Shown here in pieces: positions 10,601 through 18,293 of a DNA stretch of 64,000 bases. The number at the start of each line of letters is the position of its first letter. The first letter of the stretch is position 1. The DNA is from Sediminibacterium sp. TEGAF015 (GTDB lineage Bacteria > Bacteroidota > Bacteroidia > Chitinophagales > Chitinophagaceae), in assembly GCF_025997995.1 (NCBI RefSeq), contig NZ_AP026683.1, forward strand, positions 1,984,501 to 2,048,500. Direction: 5' to 3'. The notes under the pieces were generated by a model. It was not told where the DNA came from, did not search any database, and saw nothing but the letters and a program-made list of their open reading frames with translations. Position numbers and translations under genes: made by a program.

Positions 10601-10837
10601 TACCATCCCAAAACCAGTGGCAGTAAACTGCAGCACGGCATTTGGAGATACAGAAATCATAAAATTGCCCTCCCCATCAGCACTTACAGCATTTTTAGTG
10701 CCTTTCTCTTTAACAGTAGCTGAAGGTACACCTACTCCATTGGTGTCGGTAACCTTACCTCTAACTGTTGTTTTTTGCGCATAGGTAGTATTCATAATAA
10801 GAATAAAACCCAGCATCAACAACAAAATTTTTCTCAT
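7625..10837 (-). CDS. SusC/RagA-type TonB-linked outer membrane transporter
   Basis: A 1070-residue TonB-dependent importer. Residues 1-20 are the signal peptide; 22-95 a carboxypeptidase-regulatory-like (CarboxypepD_reg) domain opening with VRGKVTD; 110-220 the plug, with the SusC-type segment NIESVSVLKGPASTALYGQR; the rest is the beta-barrel, ending in a terminal Phe. It is first in a two-gene operon with the SusD partner. The 253-base upstream gap is AT-rich; I found no exact -7 consensus in it. Missing sigma/anti-sigma neighbours and the short plain N-terminus argue against ECF-type transenvelope signalling. Confidence 0.95.
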   Translation of the reverse strand: MRKILLLMLGFILIMNTTYAQKTTVRGKVTDTNGVGVPSATVKEKGTKNAVSADGEGNFMISVSPNAVLQFTATGFGMVELPAEKAASVKMKEAVDNLSEVVVTALGVKREKKALGYAVQEVKGENLTVAKSLDISTSLAGKVAGIQLVGSPSSTFDNADILIRGVTGLGPQAPIFVVDGTITNQSAVILDNIESVSVLKGPASTALYGQRAANGAVVITTKKGSRKKFTSVDVNLGLTFEKLALLPPYQNEYAGGYSSALTSAGTAFDAQGFYLFKYNPAIHPASWAAFNGQRMLEYGADESWGPKMNGDNYRAYWSWYPGAEFGQLTPLVAQPNNVRDFFRTGVNKNNSVSFSSGGEGYNFRMTYANQNRSLMIPNANRDQHQLALNGSFDIGKYITISTDLTYTTNSTKGKPAEGYRLDGLNITQNFNQWFQRQLDMKRMQNYREPDGSLNSWNIGDPNASADIKVYGRPQYWDNPYFMAYEAFSTQAQNRLVGNVGMNIKINKHLNIVSYVRANTYNNENTGRMPTGALTLDYFSISQDRYSEMNYETNIMYKNKFGDFSVDAMVGGNVRKNSYSALSMATEGGLSSPNYFDIAASISRPSVSRSYEKKTVNSVLGKASVGWKDMLFVEGTLRNDWSSALPSQSNSYLYPSLSTSFIFTELLKSSWLTYGKLRASYASVGSDLGAHALNLAIGNGSFYGTNPSATIGNQFKGGGIRPALTKAYEFGVELRLFKKIGLDVTYYQNNNTDQILGIDVTPASGFSTAQINAGNIQSKGIEITLSGKPIETRNFSWDVSLNWAKNQNSVKELAPGINTYLYATNRYDTRLEHRVGGEWGTYYGRKWRTDPTTGQTLIDATGQPLYDINQKIGTVLPKFTGGMFNSLKYKSFDLTFSIDFQSGGLFYSETRNFNSGTGLSQETVGKNDKGYDWRDYPGSYTTAGGNTGNGGIRIPGIFANGALAGKENNRYISARAYWYTARQRDASNVLLDGSYVKLREIRFGYSIPASALKSVPFVKSANIGFMVQNAWLIWATTKKWGVDPSELETFYREGGQLSSTRQFGINLRASF

Positions 10838-11010
10838 TTGTTTAGGTTTTGGTTTAGAATATTAAGATTTCAATATACATTTAATTGCATAAATGTTAAA
10901 TAAATCTTAAAGAAATGATATTAAAATAGGCTTAAAACGAACATTTCCTCCCTAATTCAAGGGATATTTGACAATCATATAACTATTAGCTATAAAATAT
11001 ACCTAAATAA

Positions 11011-11044
11011 TATAAAAAAGCCCCGACTCTTTTGAATCGGGGCT
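11011..11044 (-). terminator. terminator after the deoxyhypusine synthase-like gene
   Basis: An 8-bp stem (11019-11026 with 11037-11044) is followed on the - strand by a run of six T, 47 bases beyond the stop codon of the 11091-12074 gene. Confidence 0.8.
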
Positions 11045-11090
11045 AAATCATAAAGTAATTAAAGAAGTTTGGAAAACTCGCTTGGTAAGC

Positions 11091-12074
11091 TTACCAACCA
11101 AGTAAATACGCAAATATCAATGGAGCAACAATGGTTGCGTCACTTTCAACAATGTATTTAGGGGTATGAATATCCAGTTTACCCCAGGTGATTTTTTCAT
11201 TGGGTACAGCACCAGAATAAGAACCATATGAAGTAGTAGAGTCACTTATCTGACAGAAGTAGCTCCAGAAAGGAACATCATGCCACTCCAAATCCTGGTA
11301 CATCATAGGTACTACGCAAATAGGAAAATCACCTGCAATACCACCACCAATCTGGAAGAAACCAACACCCTTACCACCACTGTTGGCGCGGTACCATTCT
11401 GTTAACCATACCATGTATTCAATACCGCTCTTCATGGTAGAAGCTTTCAACTCCTGCTTAATTACATAAGAAGCGAAAATATTACCCATGGTACTGTCTT
11501 CCCATCCCGGTACTACAATTGGCAAATTCTTTTCAGCTGCAGCTAACATCCAGCTGTTCTTTGGATCAATCTCATAATACTGTTGTAAATCGCCACTCAA
11601 CAACATTTTATACATGAATTCATGCGGAAAATATCTTTCTCCTGCATTGTCTGCGTCTTTCCAAACCTTGTAAATATGTTTTTGCAAACGACGGAAAGCT
11701 TCTTCTTCCGGAATGCAGGTATCGGTTACACGATTGTAGTGGTTTTCTAGTAAATCCCACTCCTCCTGTGGACTTAAATCGCGGTAGTTAGGTACACGCT
11801 TATAATGGCTATGTGCCACCAGATTCATGATGTCTTCTTCCAGATTAGCGCCTGTACAACTGATGATAGCCACTTTATCCTGACGGATCATTTCCGCTAA
11901 GCTAATGCCCAATTCTGCAGTACTCATAGCGCCAGCCAAGCTAACTAGCATTTTACCCCCCTCCAATAAATGGGTTTCATATCCTTTGGCCGCATCCACC
12001 AATGCAGCAGCATTAAAATGTCTGTAATGGTGCTCAATAAACTGAGAAACAGGTCCTTTACTCATATTATTCAT
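11091..12074 (-). CDS. deoxyhypusine synthase-like protein
   Basis: Belongs to the deoxyhypusine synthase family, NAD-dependent enzymes that use spermidine as aminobutyl donor. In 327 residues the key features are present: an NAD-binding-like segment with TGANLEED, the Gly-rich GFFQIGGGIAGD, and near the C-terminus ITWGKL, aligning with the region holding the active-site Lys of eukaryotic enzymes (here Lys299). Bacteria lack eIF5A, so the true product is not hypusine on eIF5A; polyamine synthesis such as homospermidine is a reasonable alternative. It is monocistronic with a TACTTTTG box at 12086-12093. A second ATG at 12065 is a possible start. Confidence 0.85.
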   Translation of the reverse strand: MNNMSKGPVSQFIEHHYRHFNAAALVDAAKGYETHLLEGGKMLVSLAGAMSTAELGISLAEMIRQDKVAIISCTGANLEEDIMNLVAHSHYKRVPNYRDLSPQEEWDLLENHYNRVTDTCIPEEEAFRRLQKHIYKVWKDADNAGERYFPHEFMYKMLLSGDLQQYYEIDPKNSWMLAAAEKNLPIVVPGWEDSTMGNIFASYVIKQELKASTMKSGIEYMVWLTEWYRANSGGKGVGFFQIGGGIAGDFPICVVPMMYQDLEWHDVPFWSYFCQISDSTTSYGSYSGAVPNEKITWGKLDIHTPKYIVESDATIVAPLIFAYLLGW

Positions 12075-12085
12075 TTTTAAGAGGG

Positions 12086-12093
12086 CAAAAGTA
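12086..12093 (-). promoter_or_regulatory. -7 box TACTTTTG for the deoxyhypusine synthase-like gene
   Basis: Exact TAnnTTTG match on the - strand, ending 11 bases before the start codon at 12074. Confidence 0.5.
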
Positions 12094-12166
12094 AATTTTT
12101 TAACTGGTATGCCTTCTCTAAATTGTTCTCAATTTTTCGTTACTTGCAGCTCCCCCTTATAATATC

Positions 12167-12928
12167 ATGGATCAACAATACTTTAAAGAATATTATCATC
12201 TGGAAAGGGTAAACTGGTGGTTTACGGTAAGAAAAAGAATATTGAGGGAGCGCATCTGTCGCTTTTTGGGAAATCCCCGGGGGATTCATTCACTTAATAT
12301 AGGCGCAGCCACAGGCACTACTTCAGAAATGCTGGAGGAATTTGGACCGGTAATGTCGGTTGAATACGATGAAACCTGCTGCAATTTTGCTAAAACACTG
12401 CTGAAAAGCCCGATTATACAAGGATCTATTACAGAACTTCCATTCGAAGACAACAGGTATGATTTGGTTTGTGCCTTTGATGTAATAGAACACGTGGAGG
12501 ACCATCAAAAAGCCGTGGAAGAAATGTGGAGGGTGTGTAAACCAGGAGGTCACCTTTTTATTACAGTGCCTGCTTATATGTTTTTATGGGGCGATCACGA
12601 TGTAATAAACCAGCATATCAGAAGATATACCCGCCCCGAATTATTGAAACTGATACAATCTCAAAAGGGGAAACTGATTTACGACAGTTATTTTAACTCA
12701 ATACTTTTTGCACCAATTGCAGCATTCAGACTGCTGGCAAATGCTGTTCAAAAAATAAAAGGAAAGAAAAAAGACAAGGTAGAATCAGATCATGCCATAT
12801 TTGGAACAGAAGGCTTTTTCAATAATTTATTAGGGGGTATTTTCTCCATTGATTATTACTTGCTTAAATTAGGATTTCGATTTCCGGCAGGCGTATCTAT
12901 TATGGTTATCTTTAAAAAAGAGGCATAA
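12167..12928 (+). CDS. class I SAM-dependent methyltransferase
   Basis: Rossmann-fold methyltransferase of 253 residues. The SAM-binding loop reads NIGAATGTTSE near residue 45, the acidic strand end follows in VEYDE, and FDVIEHVEDH with WRVCKPGG forms the UbiE/Methyltransf_11-type core. The N-terminus EYYHLERVNWWF resembles methyltransferases embedded in polysaccharide clusters. It is the first gene of a tight four-gene operon with two glycosyltransferase-type genes and a deacetylase, so a sugar or lipid-linked glycan acceptor is more likely than ubiquinone; this is inference. Confidence 0.8.
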   Translation: MDQQYFKEYYHLERVNWWFTVRKRILRERICRFLGNPRGIHSLNIGAATGTTSEMLEEFGPVMSVEYDETCCNFAKTLLKSPIIQGSITELPFEDNRYDLVCAFDVIEHVEDHQKAVEEMWRVCKPGGHLFITVPAYMFLWGDHDVINQHIRRYTRPELLKLIQSQKGKLIYDSYFNSILFAPIAAFRLLANAVQKIKGKKKDKVESDHAIFGTEGFFNNLLGGIFSIDYYLLKLGFRFPAGVSIMVIFKKEA

Positions 12929-14134
12929 ATGAATCAGGTACAAAATTTACTATACAAAAAATGGGAAACCAAGTGGGCAGGAAATGTCTATTTGATTCAT
13001 GTAATCTGGTTTTTACTGGCAGCCATTGCCGTAGGCGCAGAAATGAGCCGGGGCTTAACCGGCATTGACAACTACTTAATTTTTGAAGGAGTTTTCAGGC
13101 ATGTTGTGCAGGAAAAATATCTCTTCAGTTATTATCCCGACGAATATGTATCCTTTAATAATTATGGTCCTGCCTTTTCACTGGTTATAGCTCCATTTGC
13201 ATTGCTGCCAACCTATGTAGGATGCTTTTTATGGGCTATGGCCAATGCTGCTGCGCTTTTTTATGCCTTGAAACTACTGCCGATTGAAGAGAAACAAAGA
13301 ATTATTGTGTACTGGATTGTGGTGATTGAAATGATGACATCCATTCATAGTGTACAGTTTAATCCCATGTTTACTGCTTTCTTTATTTTTTCCTATGTAT
13401 TTACCATAAGGGGAAAAGACTGGCTGGCTACTTTATTTATTGCATTAGGATTCCTAACTAAAATCTATGGAATTGCCGGACTTGCTTTTTTCTTCTTTTC
13501 CAGAAACAAGTTGCAGTTTGCTCTATCATTTATAGCATGGATAGCCATTATTGTTATTGCTCCAATCATTTATTCAAGTGCTGACTATATCATGCAGACT
13601 TATGAAGACTGGTACTATCAGATTATTCGACGCAATCAACAAAATATTGATAATTCAAGAACTGCTGGCATGCAGGATATTTCTGTACCAGGTATGATCA
13701 GGAGAATCTTTCATTACTATGGTCCAATTGATCTTCCGATTATCGCAATAGCTGGAACCCTATTCGGACTTCCTTTATTGAAAAAACAAAATCAGCTACA
13801 GCCAAAATTTGGATTATACTACTTGGCACTGGTATTAATTTCAGTAGTCATATTTAGTTCGGCAGCAGAAAGCCCAACATTTGTAATTGCAGTAACTGGT
13901 GCGGCTTTGTGGTTTATTTCGCGGGAGAAACCCGTTAGCATCTTAGCCAAATCCTTATTGGGATTGCTATTTGTTTTAACCATACTATCTCCCACTGACC
14001 TGATTCCACCCTATATAAGAATTAATATTATTCTTGCGTATTCTTTGAAAGCTTTACCTTGTTTCATCATCTGGTGCTGGTTAATCATCAGTTGCTGGAA
14101 AATTCATTTACCCAAATTCCCTTCCGGACAATGA
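12929..14134 (+). CDS. GT87-like (DUF2029) polytopic membrane glycosyltransferase
   Basis: A 401-residue integral membrane protein with about ten hydrophobic segments. The first periplasmic loop and the segments SIHSVQFNPMF, GFLTKIYG and YEDWYYQI fit the DUF2029/GT87 GT-C fold, whose characterised members transfer sugars from polyprenyl-phosphate donors on the outer face of the inner membrane. Its ATG directly follows the stop of the methyltransferase gene, and its stop overlaps the next start (ATGA at 14131), indicating translational coupling. Acceptor and sugar are unknown. Confidence 0.75.
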   Translation: MNQVQNLLYKKWETKWAGNVYLIHVIWFLLAAIAVGAEMSRGLTGIDNYLIFEGVFRHVVQEKYLFSYYPDEYVSFNNYGPAFSLVIAPFALLPTYVGCFLWAMANAAALFYALKLLPIEEKQRIIVYWIVVIEMMTSIHSVQFNPMFTAFFIFSYVFTIRGKDWLATLFIALGFLTKIYGIAGLAFFFFSRNKLQFALSFIAWIAIIVIAPIIYSSADYIMQTYEDWYYQIIRRNQQNIDNSRTAGMQDISVPGMIRRIFHYYGPIDLPIIAIAGTLFGLPLLKKQNQLQPKFGLYYLALVLISVVIFSSAAESPTFVIAVTGAALWFISREKPVSILAKSLLGLLFVLTILSPTDLIPPYIRINIILAYSLKALPCFIIWCWLIISCWKIHLPKFPSGQ

Positions 14135-15063
14135 GTAGATTAGTCAGTTTTGTTATTCCAGCTTGCAACGAAGAAAAGAATATTCCTGTAATTGTTAAGG
14201 AAATTGCCGCTATAATGGATAGCCTTCCTTATGCATATCGCTTTTTGTTTGTTGATGATGGTAGCAGCGACCATACACTTTCTGTTTTACAGCAGCTCTC
14301 AAAAGAAAATCAACATGTTCAATACCTGAGTCTATCCAGAAATTTTGGACACCAGAATGCCCTGAAGGCAGGTCTGGACCATGCTGAAGGAGACGCGGTG
14401 ATTATGATGGATGCGGACCTGCAACATCCGCCGGCTTTAATCCCACTGCTATTGGAAAAATGGGAAGAAGGAACCGACATGGTATATACCATTAGAAAAG
14501 AACAGGAAGATTTGTCTTTACTAAAAAGGAAAACCTCAGCACTTTTCTATGATGTAATTAACAATATGTCTGACATTGAACTGGAACAAGGCACTGCCGA
14601 TTTCAGGTTAATGGATAAAAAAGTAGTAGATGCATTCAGGCAATTAAGAGAGCACGAACTATTTATCAGAGGACTGGTAAAATGGATGGGGTTCAGTCAG
14701 GCAGGCATTGCTTATATTCCTTCTGCTCGTTTATCAGGCACTTCTAAATACACCATTAAAAAAATGGTAAGATTTGCCTTACAGGGAATTACATCTTTTA
14801 GTACAAAGCCCTTGTACATGGCGGCTTATCTTGGATTTAGCTTCGCATTTTTATCTGTACTTTATATTCCGTACATCATTTACAGTTTTTATCAGGGACA
14901 TACCGTTTCAGGTTGGGCATCCATCATTGCTGCCATAGCTTTTTTCGGGGGATTACAACTGATGATTCTCGGAATCATCGGACTCTATCTGGGCAAACTG
15001 TTTATGCAAAGTAAAAACAGACCGCACTACTTTATCAAAGAAAGAAGTTGGGATCATGCATAA
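14131..15063 (+). CDS. polyprenyl-phosphate glycosyltransferase, GT2 (GtrB/DPM1-like)
   Basis: A 310-residue GT2 enzyme that should load a sugar onto polyprenyl phosphate. Nucleotide-sugar motifs VDDGSSD and MDADLQHP lie in the N-terminal half; ADFRLMDKKVVDAF and SGTSKYTIKKM are typical of the DPM1/GtrB/ArnC group; two C-terminal hydrophobic segments anchor it. The ATG at 14131 is preferred over an upstream one at 14059 because it begins directly at the GT2 fold and gives the usual ATGA overlap with the preceding stop. It overlaps the deacetylase gene by 8 bases. Confidence 0.88.
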   Translation: MSRLVSFVIPACNEEKNIPVIVKEIAAIMDSLPYAYRFLFVDDGSSDHTLSVLQQLSKENQHVQYLSLSRNFGHQNALKAGLDHAEGDAVIMMDADLQHPPALIPLLLEKWEEGTDMVYTIRKEQEDLSLLKRKTSALFYDVINNMSDIELEQGTADFRLMDKKVVDAFRQLREHELFIRGLVKWMGFSQAGIAYIPSARLSGTSKYTIKKMVRFALQGITSFSTKPLYMAAYLGFSFAFLSVLYIPYIIYSFYQGHTVSGWASIIAAIAFFGGLQLMILGIIGLYLGKLFMQSKNRPHYFIKERSWDHA

Positions 15064-15826
15064 AAAGGTGTTTCTAAGTTTTGATGTAGAAGAGTTTGAT
15101 ATGCCGCTGGAATACCAACACAATATTTCTGTGGAAGATCAGATGCGTATAGGTATAGAAGGGCTTGATGCTATTCAGCCTTTATTAGATATGGTTCCAG
15201 CTACTTTGTTTACTACAGCTAATTTTGCCAATCATTTTCCTGAGCGCATTCGTTCGCTTTCTGAAAAACATGAAATTGCTTCCCATACTTTTTATCATAC
15301 AGATTATGAAACTGCAGACTTATTAAAGTCAAAACTGAGATTGGAAGAAATAACCGAAAAAAAAATAACTGGCCTGCGTATGCCACGCATGCGTCCAGTG
15401 TTAATGAAAGATGTATTGGAAGCAGGGTACCAATACGACTCCTCTATTAATCCAACATGGTTACCAGGTAGGTACAACAATTTTCATTTACCCAGAACCG
15501 CATACAAAGAAGGAGGCGTTATCAGAATTCCCGCTTCAGTTAGCCCAGGCATCCGTATACCCTTATTTTGGCTGAGTTTCAAGAATATACCCTATGTCAT
15601 TTATAAGCAACTATGCTTACAGACATTGGCAAAAGATGGCTATCTCTGTTTGTATTTTCATCCCTGGGAATTTACTCCGATTGAACCTTATGGTCTGCCA
15701 GCATATACTCGCCGTTGGTGTGGTCCCAATCTGGTTGAGCAACTGATGCAGTTGGTAAAAGATTTAACTAAGGAAGCCGATTTTGAAACAATGAATCAGT
15801 TTGGATTTCCCGTATTGAACAGTTAG
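15056..15826 (+). CDS. polysaccharide deacetylase family protein (NodB-like)
   Basis: A 256-residue CE4-type hydrolase without signal peptide, so probably cytosolic or membrane-associated. Motif 1 is SFDVEEFD, motif 2 is the metal-binding HTFYH, followed by GLRMPRMRP and YFHPWEF near the C-terminus; the order fits the DUF3473/PuuE-like subgroup. Sitting last in an operon with a polyprenyl-phosphate GT2 and a GT-C enzyme, it likely deacetylates or deformylates a lipid-linked amino sugar, by analogy with ArnD or NaxD. That role is inferred. Confidence 0.82.
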   Translation: MHKKVFLSFDVEEFDMPLEYQHNISVEDQMRIGIEGLDAIQPLLDMVPATLFTTANFANHFPERIRSLSEKHEIASHTFYHTDYETADLLKSKLRLEEITEKKITGLRMPRMRPVLMKDVLEAGYQYDSSINPTWLPGRYNNFHLPRTAYKEGGVIRIPASVSPGIRIPLFWLSFKNIPYVIYKQLCLQTLAKDGYLCLYFHPWEFTPIEPYGLPAYTRRWCGPNLVEQLMQLVKDLTKEADFETMNQFGFPVLNS

Positions 15827-15915
15827 TGCTATTGTAAAATAAAACTTAAAATTCTATTTTGCTAACTTCCTAAGATTATGCTTGCCCTTTGAAAAATTTG
15901 CATTTGTAAAATTTT

Positions 15916-15935
15916 ATTTAGACATTTGTCTAAAT
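15916..15935. promoter_or_regulatory. operator-like palindrome upstream of sdpR-like gene
   Basis: Perfect 9-bp inverted repeat ATTTAGACA-TT-TGTCTAAAT, ending 9 bases before the GTG start of the ArsR-type repressor gene. Symmetry and position fit an autoregulated ArsR-family operator. Confidence 0.65.
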
Positions 15936-15944
15936 ATCTAAAAG

Positions 15945-16205
15945 GTGAACATCATTTTTAAGGCACTGAATGATACAACCAGGAGAGAAATTCTGGAACT
16001 ATTGAAAGACAGGGACATGACTGCAGGAGAAATTGCCGATCAATTCAATATTTCCAAACCCAGTATTTCGCACCATCTAGACCTGCTAAAACAGGCAGGA
16101 CTGGTTATTGCCAACAAAGACGGACAGTTTATTCATTATTCCATCAATACAACAGTAATGGATGAAATGCTGAAATGGATGCTACAGTTTAAACGAAAAA
16201 AATAA
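15945..16205 (+). CDS. SdpR-like ArsR-family transcriptional repressor
   Basis: An 86-residue winged-helix regulator. The start KALNDTTRREILELL and the recognition region TAGEIADQFNISKPSISHH are those of ArsR/SdpR autorepressors; the metal-binding Cys motif of metal-sensing ArsR proteins is absent. The start is GTG; no suitable ATG exists upstream and the fold begins at once. The gene is followed after 5 bases by an SdpI-family gene, the same pairing as Bacillus sdpRI, where SdpI senses a toxin and sequesters SdpR at the membrane. Confidence 0.88.
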   Translation: MNIIFKALNDTTRREILELLKDRDMTAGEIADQFNISKPSISHHLDLLKQAGLVIANKDGQFIHYSINTTVMDEMLKWMLQFKRKK

Positions 16206-16210
16206 ATCGA

Positions 16211-16873
16211 ATGAAGACATTGAACTGGAAAGAATGGCTCATCATAGTAATCTGCATTGGCTTACCCATTGCTTACCTGGCTAGTGTTTATACAAGATTA
16301 CCTGAGATTGTACCAACACACTTCAATCACAAGGGCGAAGTAGATGGTAAGGGTGAAAAATCTACCTTACTTGTAATGATATTATTCATGAACCTGATTT
16401 CTTTGGGTACTTATTTTCTGGTGAAATACGCTAATAAGATTGACCCGAAGAAGTCTCGTCAATCACCCGAATTACTGCAAAAAATTGCCTACATGTTATT
16501 GGTATTCATGGCAGCCATTCAAATAATCATCATTCATGCTACCACAACAGGTTACCTTGAGGCAAACAAATATTTAATGCCATTGATTGGCTTGTTATTT
16601 GCTGGTTTAGGCAATTTCATGCATAGTATAAAACCCAATTACTTTATAGGGATGCGCTTACCTTGGACTTTGGAAGACCCGGGGAATTGGAGAAAAACGC
16701 ATCAGATTGGTAGCAAAATCTGGATGATTGGGGGAATAGCAATTGCAGTAATTACTCCTTTTTTTAATGGCGCTAGTGGATTCACCATAGCAATGGTTAT
16801 ACTAGCAATCATTGTTTTTTATCCTATGATTTATTCTTATCAATTCTATAAAAAAAGCCAACATGACCAATAA
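16211..16873 (+). CDS. SdpI-family membrane protein
   Basis: A 220-residue polytopic membrane protein. A DUF1648 domain at the N-terminus shows PTHFNHKGEVDG, and the SdpI part shows NYFIGMRLPWTLEDPGNW with TH two residues later. About six hydrophobic segments are visible. Bacillus SdpI gives immunity to the SDP cannibalism toxin and acts with SdpR as receptor/signal transducer. No SdpC-like toxin gene lies nearby, so the ligand here is unknown. It overlaps the next gene by 11 bases. Confidence 0.88.
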   Translation: MKTLNWKEWLIIVICIGLPIAYLASVYTRLPEIVPTHFNHKGEVDGKGEKSTLLVMILFMNLISLGTYFLVKYANKIDPKKSRQSPELLQKIAYMLLVFMAAIQIIIIHATTTGYLEANKYLMPLIGLLFAGLGNFMHSIKPNYFIGMRLPWTLEDPGNWRKTHQIGSKIWMIGGIAIAVITPFFNGASGFTIAMVILAIIVFYPMIYSYQFYKKSQHDQ

Positions 16874-18293
16874 GGGTATTATACTTTTAGCCGCTTCATT
16901 ATTGTTTAGCAAAATCAATACAGCTCAAGACCTTACAGGATCATGGAAGGGCTCATTAAGCATCAATGGAAATTCATTACCACTAATTTTTAATCTGTCC
17001 AGAACCGGCACTGAGTGGACTTCAACTTTTGATAGTCCGGCACAAAATGCATTTGGCATAAGCACCAGCTCTACAACACTGATGAACGACAGTTTAGTGA
17101 TTCAAATACCACTGATCAACGGGAGTTATCGCGGAAAATGGAATGGTACCGATAGTATCAATGGGATTTTTCAACAGGGTAATTTTAAAGCCGCAATGGC
17201 ATTGGGAAAAACAATTCAGGTTAAAGACCCAAAGGCAAATCTTCTAAGACCACAAACACCTCAACCTCCATTTGATTATATTATTGAAAATGTAACCTAT
17301 AATAATAAAGAAGGTTCTGTACAGTTCGGAGGTACCCTAACCCTTCCAAAAAATAAAAAAGATTTTCCTACCGTGATTTTAATTTCAGGAAGCGGTTCAC
17401 AGGACAGAGACGGAACTATATTTGATCATAAAATATATTGGGTAATAGCCGATTATTTAACCAAAGCTGGTATTGGGGTATTGAGAGTAGATGACAGAGG
17501 AATAGGTAAAACAAGTTTAGGCCTTTCGGCCAACAAACTAACCAGCGAAGATTTTGCAAATGATGTAGAGGCTGGTCTTAGCTATTTGAAAAGCAGAAAT
17601 GATATTAATCCTGCAAAACTGGGATTGATTGGGCACAGTGAAGGAGGTATGATTGCCCCGATGGTTGCAGCCCGAAATAAAAATGTAGCATTCATTACTT
17701 TATTAGCAGGGCCAGGCGTTCCGGGATATGAAATCTGGAATGGACAAATGCGTAGAAATTTTATTAAACCTAATCTGAATGCAGAAGACTATACAATTGC
17801 TTCCGATTTGGTAAACAAAATGAATGCACAGTTCCGTTTCAGTACTTCTGCTGATACCATAAAGAAAAAAATGGAAGCCGTATATGCAGATTGGAAATTG
17901 AGTCATTCAACAATTGATGAAAACAAATTGTTTCTGGCTGCCGGAATCCATCCATACAAAACCCTGGTCAATCAATTTGCTTCAGGTCTTGCTTGGTTAC
18001 AATATTTTTTAAACTACGAACCTTTTGAGAATCTCTCCAAAGTAAAAGTTCCTGTACTGGCCATTAATGGATCCTATGATATACAAGTGTTGGCAGATGA
18101 AAATATCAGTGGGATAGAAAAAGCCTTAAAAAAGGCTGGCAACAAAAAATACGAAGTAAAAATAATACCCTCATTAAACCATTTGTTTCAAACGGCCCAA
18201 AACCCTGAGCAGTCCTACGGAAGCATAGAAGAAAGCTTTGCACCGATGGCTTTAGAAAAAATAAGCAACTGGATATTATCACTGTATAAATGA
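16863..18293 (+). CDS. secreted alpha/beta hydrolase (peptidase S9-like) with N-terminal beta domain
   Basis: A 476-residue exported hydrolase. Residues 1-20 form a signal peptide ending before QDLTGSW. Residues 22-125 look like a lipocalin-like or beta-sandwich domain. From about 160 the alpha/beta hydrolase fold starts (LISGSGSQDRDG); the nucleophile lies in GHSEGG, the acid in NGSYDIQ and the His in SLNHLF. The same architecture is common in Bacteroidota and annotated as alpha/beta fold hydrolase; the substrate is unknown. Overlaps at both ends put it in the sdpRI operon. Confidence 0.85.
   Translation: MTNKGIILLAASLLFSKINTAQDLTGSWKGSLSINGNSLPLIFNLSRTGTEWTSTFDSPAQNAFGISTSSTTLMNDSLVIQIPLINGSYRGKWNGTDSINGIFQQGNFKAAMALGKTIQVKDPKANLLRPQTPQPPFDYIIENVTYNNKEGSVQFGGTLTLPKNKKDFPTVILISGSGSQDRDGTIFDHKIYWVIADYLTKAGIGVLRVDDRGIGKTSLGLSANKLTSEDFANDVEAGLSYLKSRNDINPAKLGLIGHSEGGMIAPMVAARNKNVAFITLLAGPGVPGYEIWNGQMRRNFIKPNLNAEDYTIASDLVNKMNAQFRFSTSADTIKKKMEAVYADWKLSHSTIDENKLFLAAGIHPYKTLVNQFASGLAWLQYFLNYEPFENLSKVKVPVLAINGSYDIQVLADENISGIEKALKKAGNKKYEVKIIPSLNHLFQTAQNPEQSYGSIEESFAPMALEKISNWILSLYK

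Noticed and set aside
10838-11010. ECF-sigma-controlled susC promoter
   Set aside because: No exact -7 box, no sigma/anti-sigma genes nearby and no N-terminal signalling extension in the SusC protein.
14059-14130. Longer N-terminus for the GT2 gene
   Set aside because: It lies wholly inside the preceding membrane-protein gene and adds no domain; the ATGA overlap at 14131 is the natural start.
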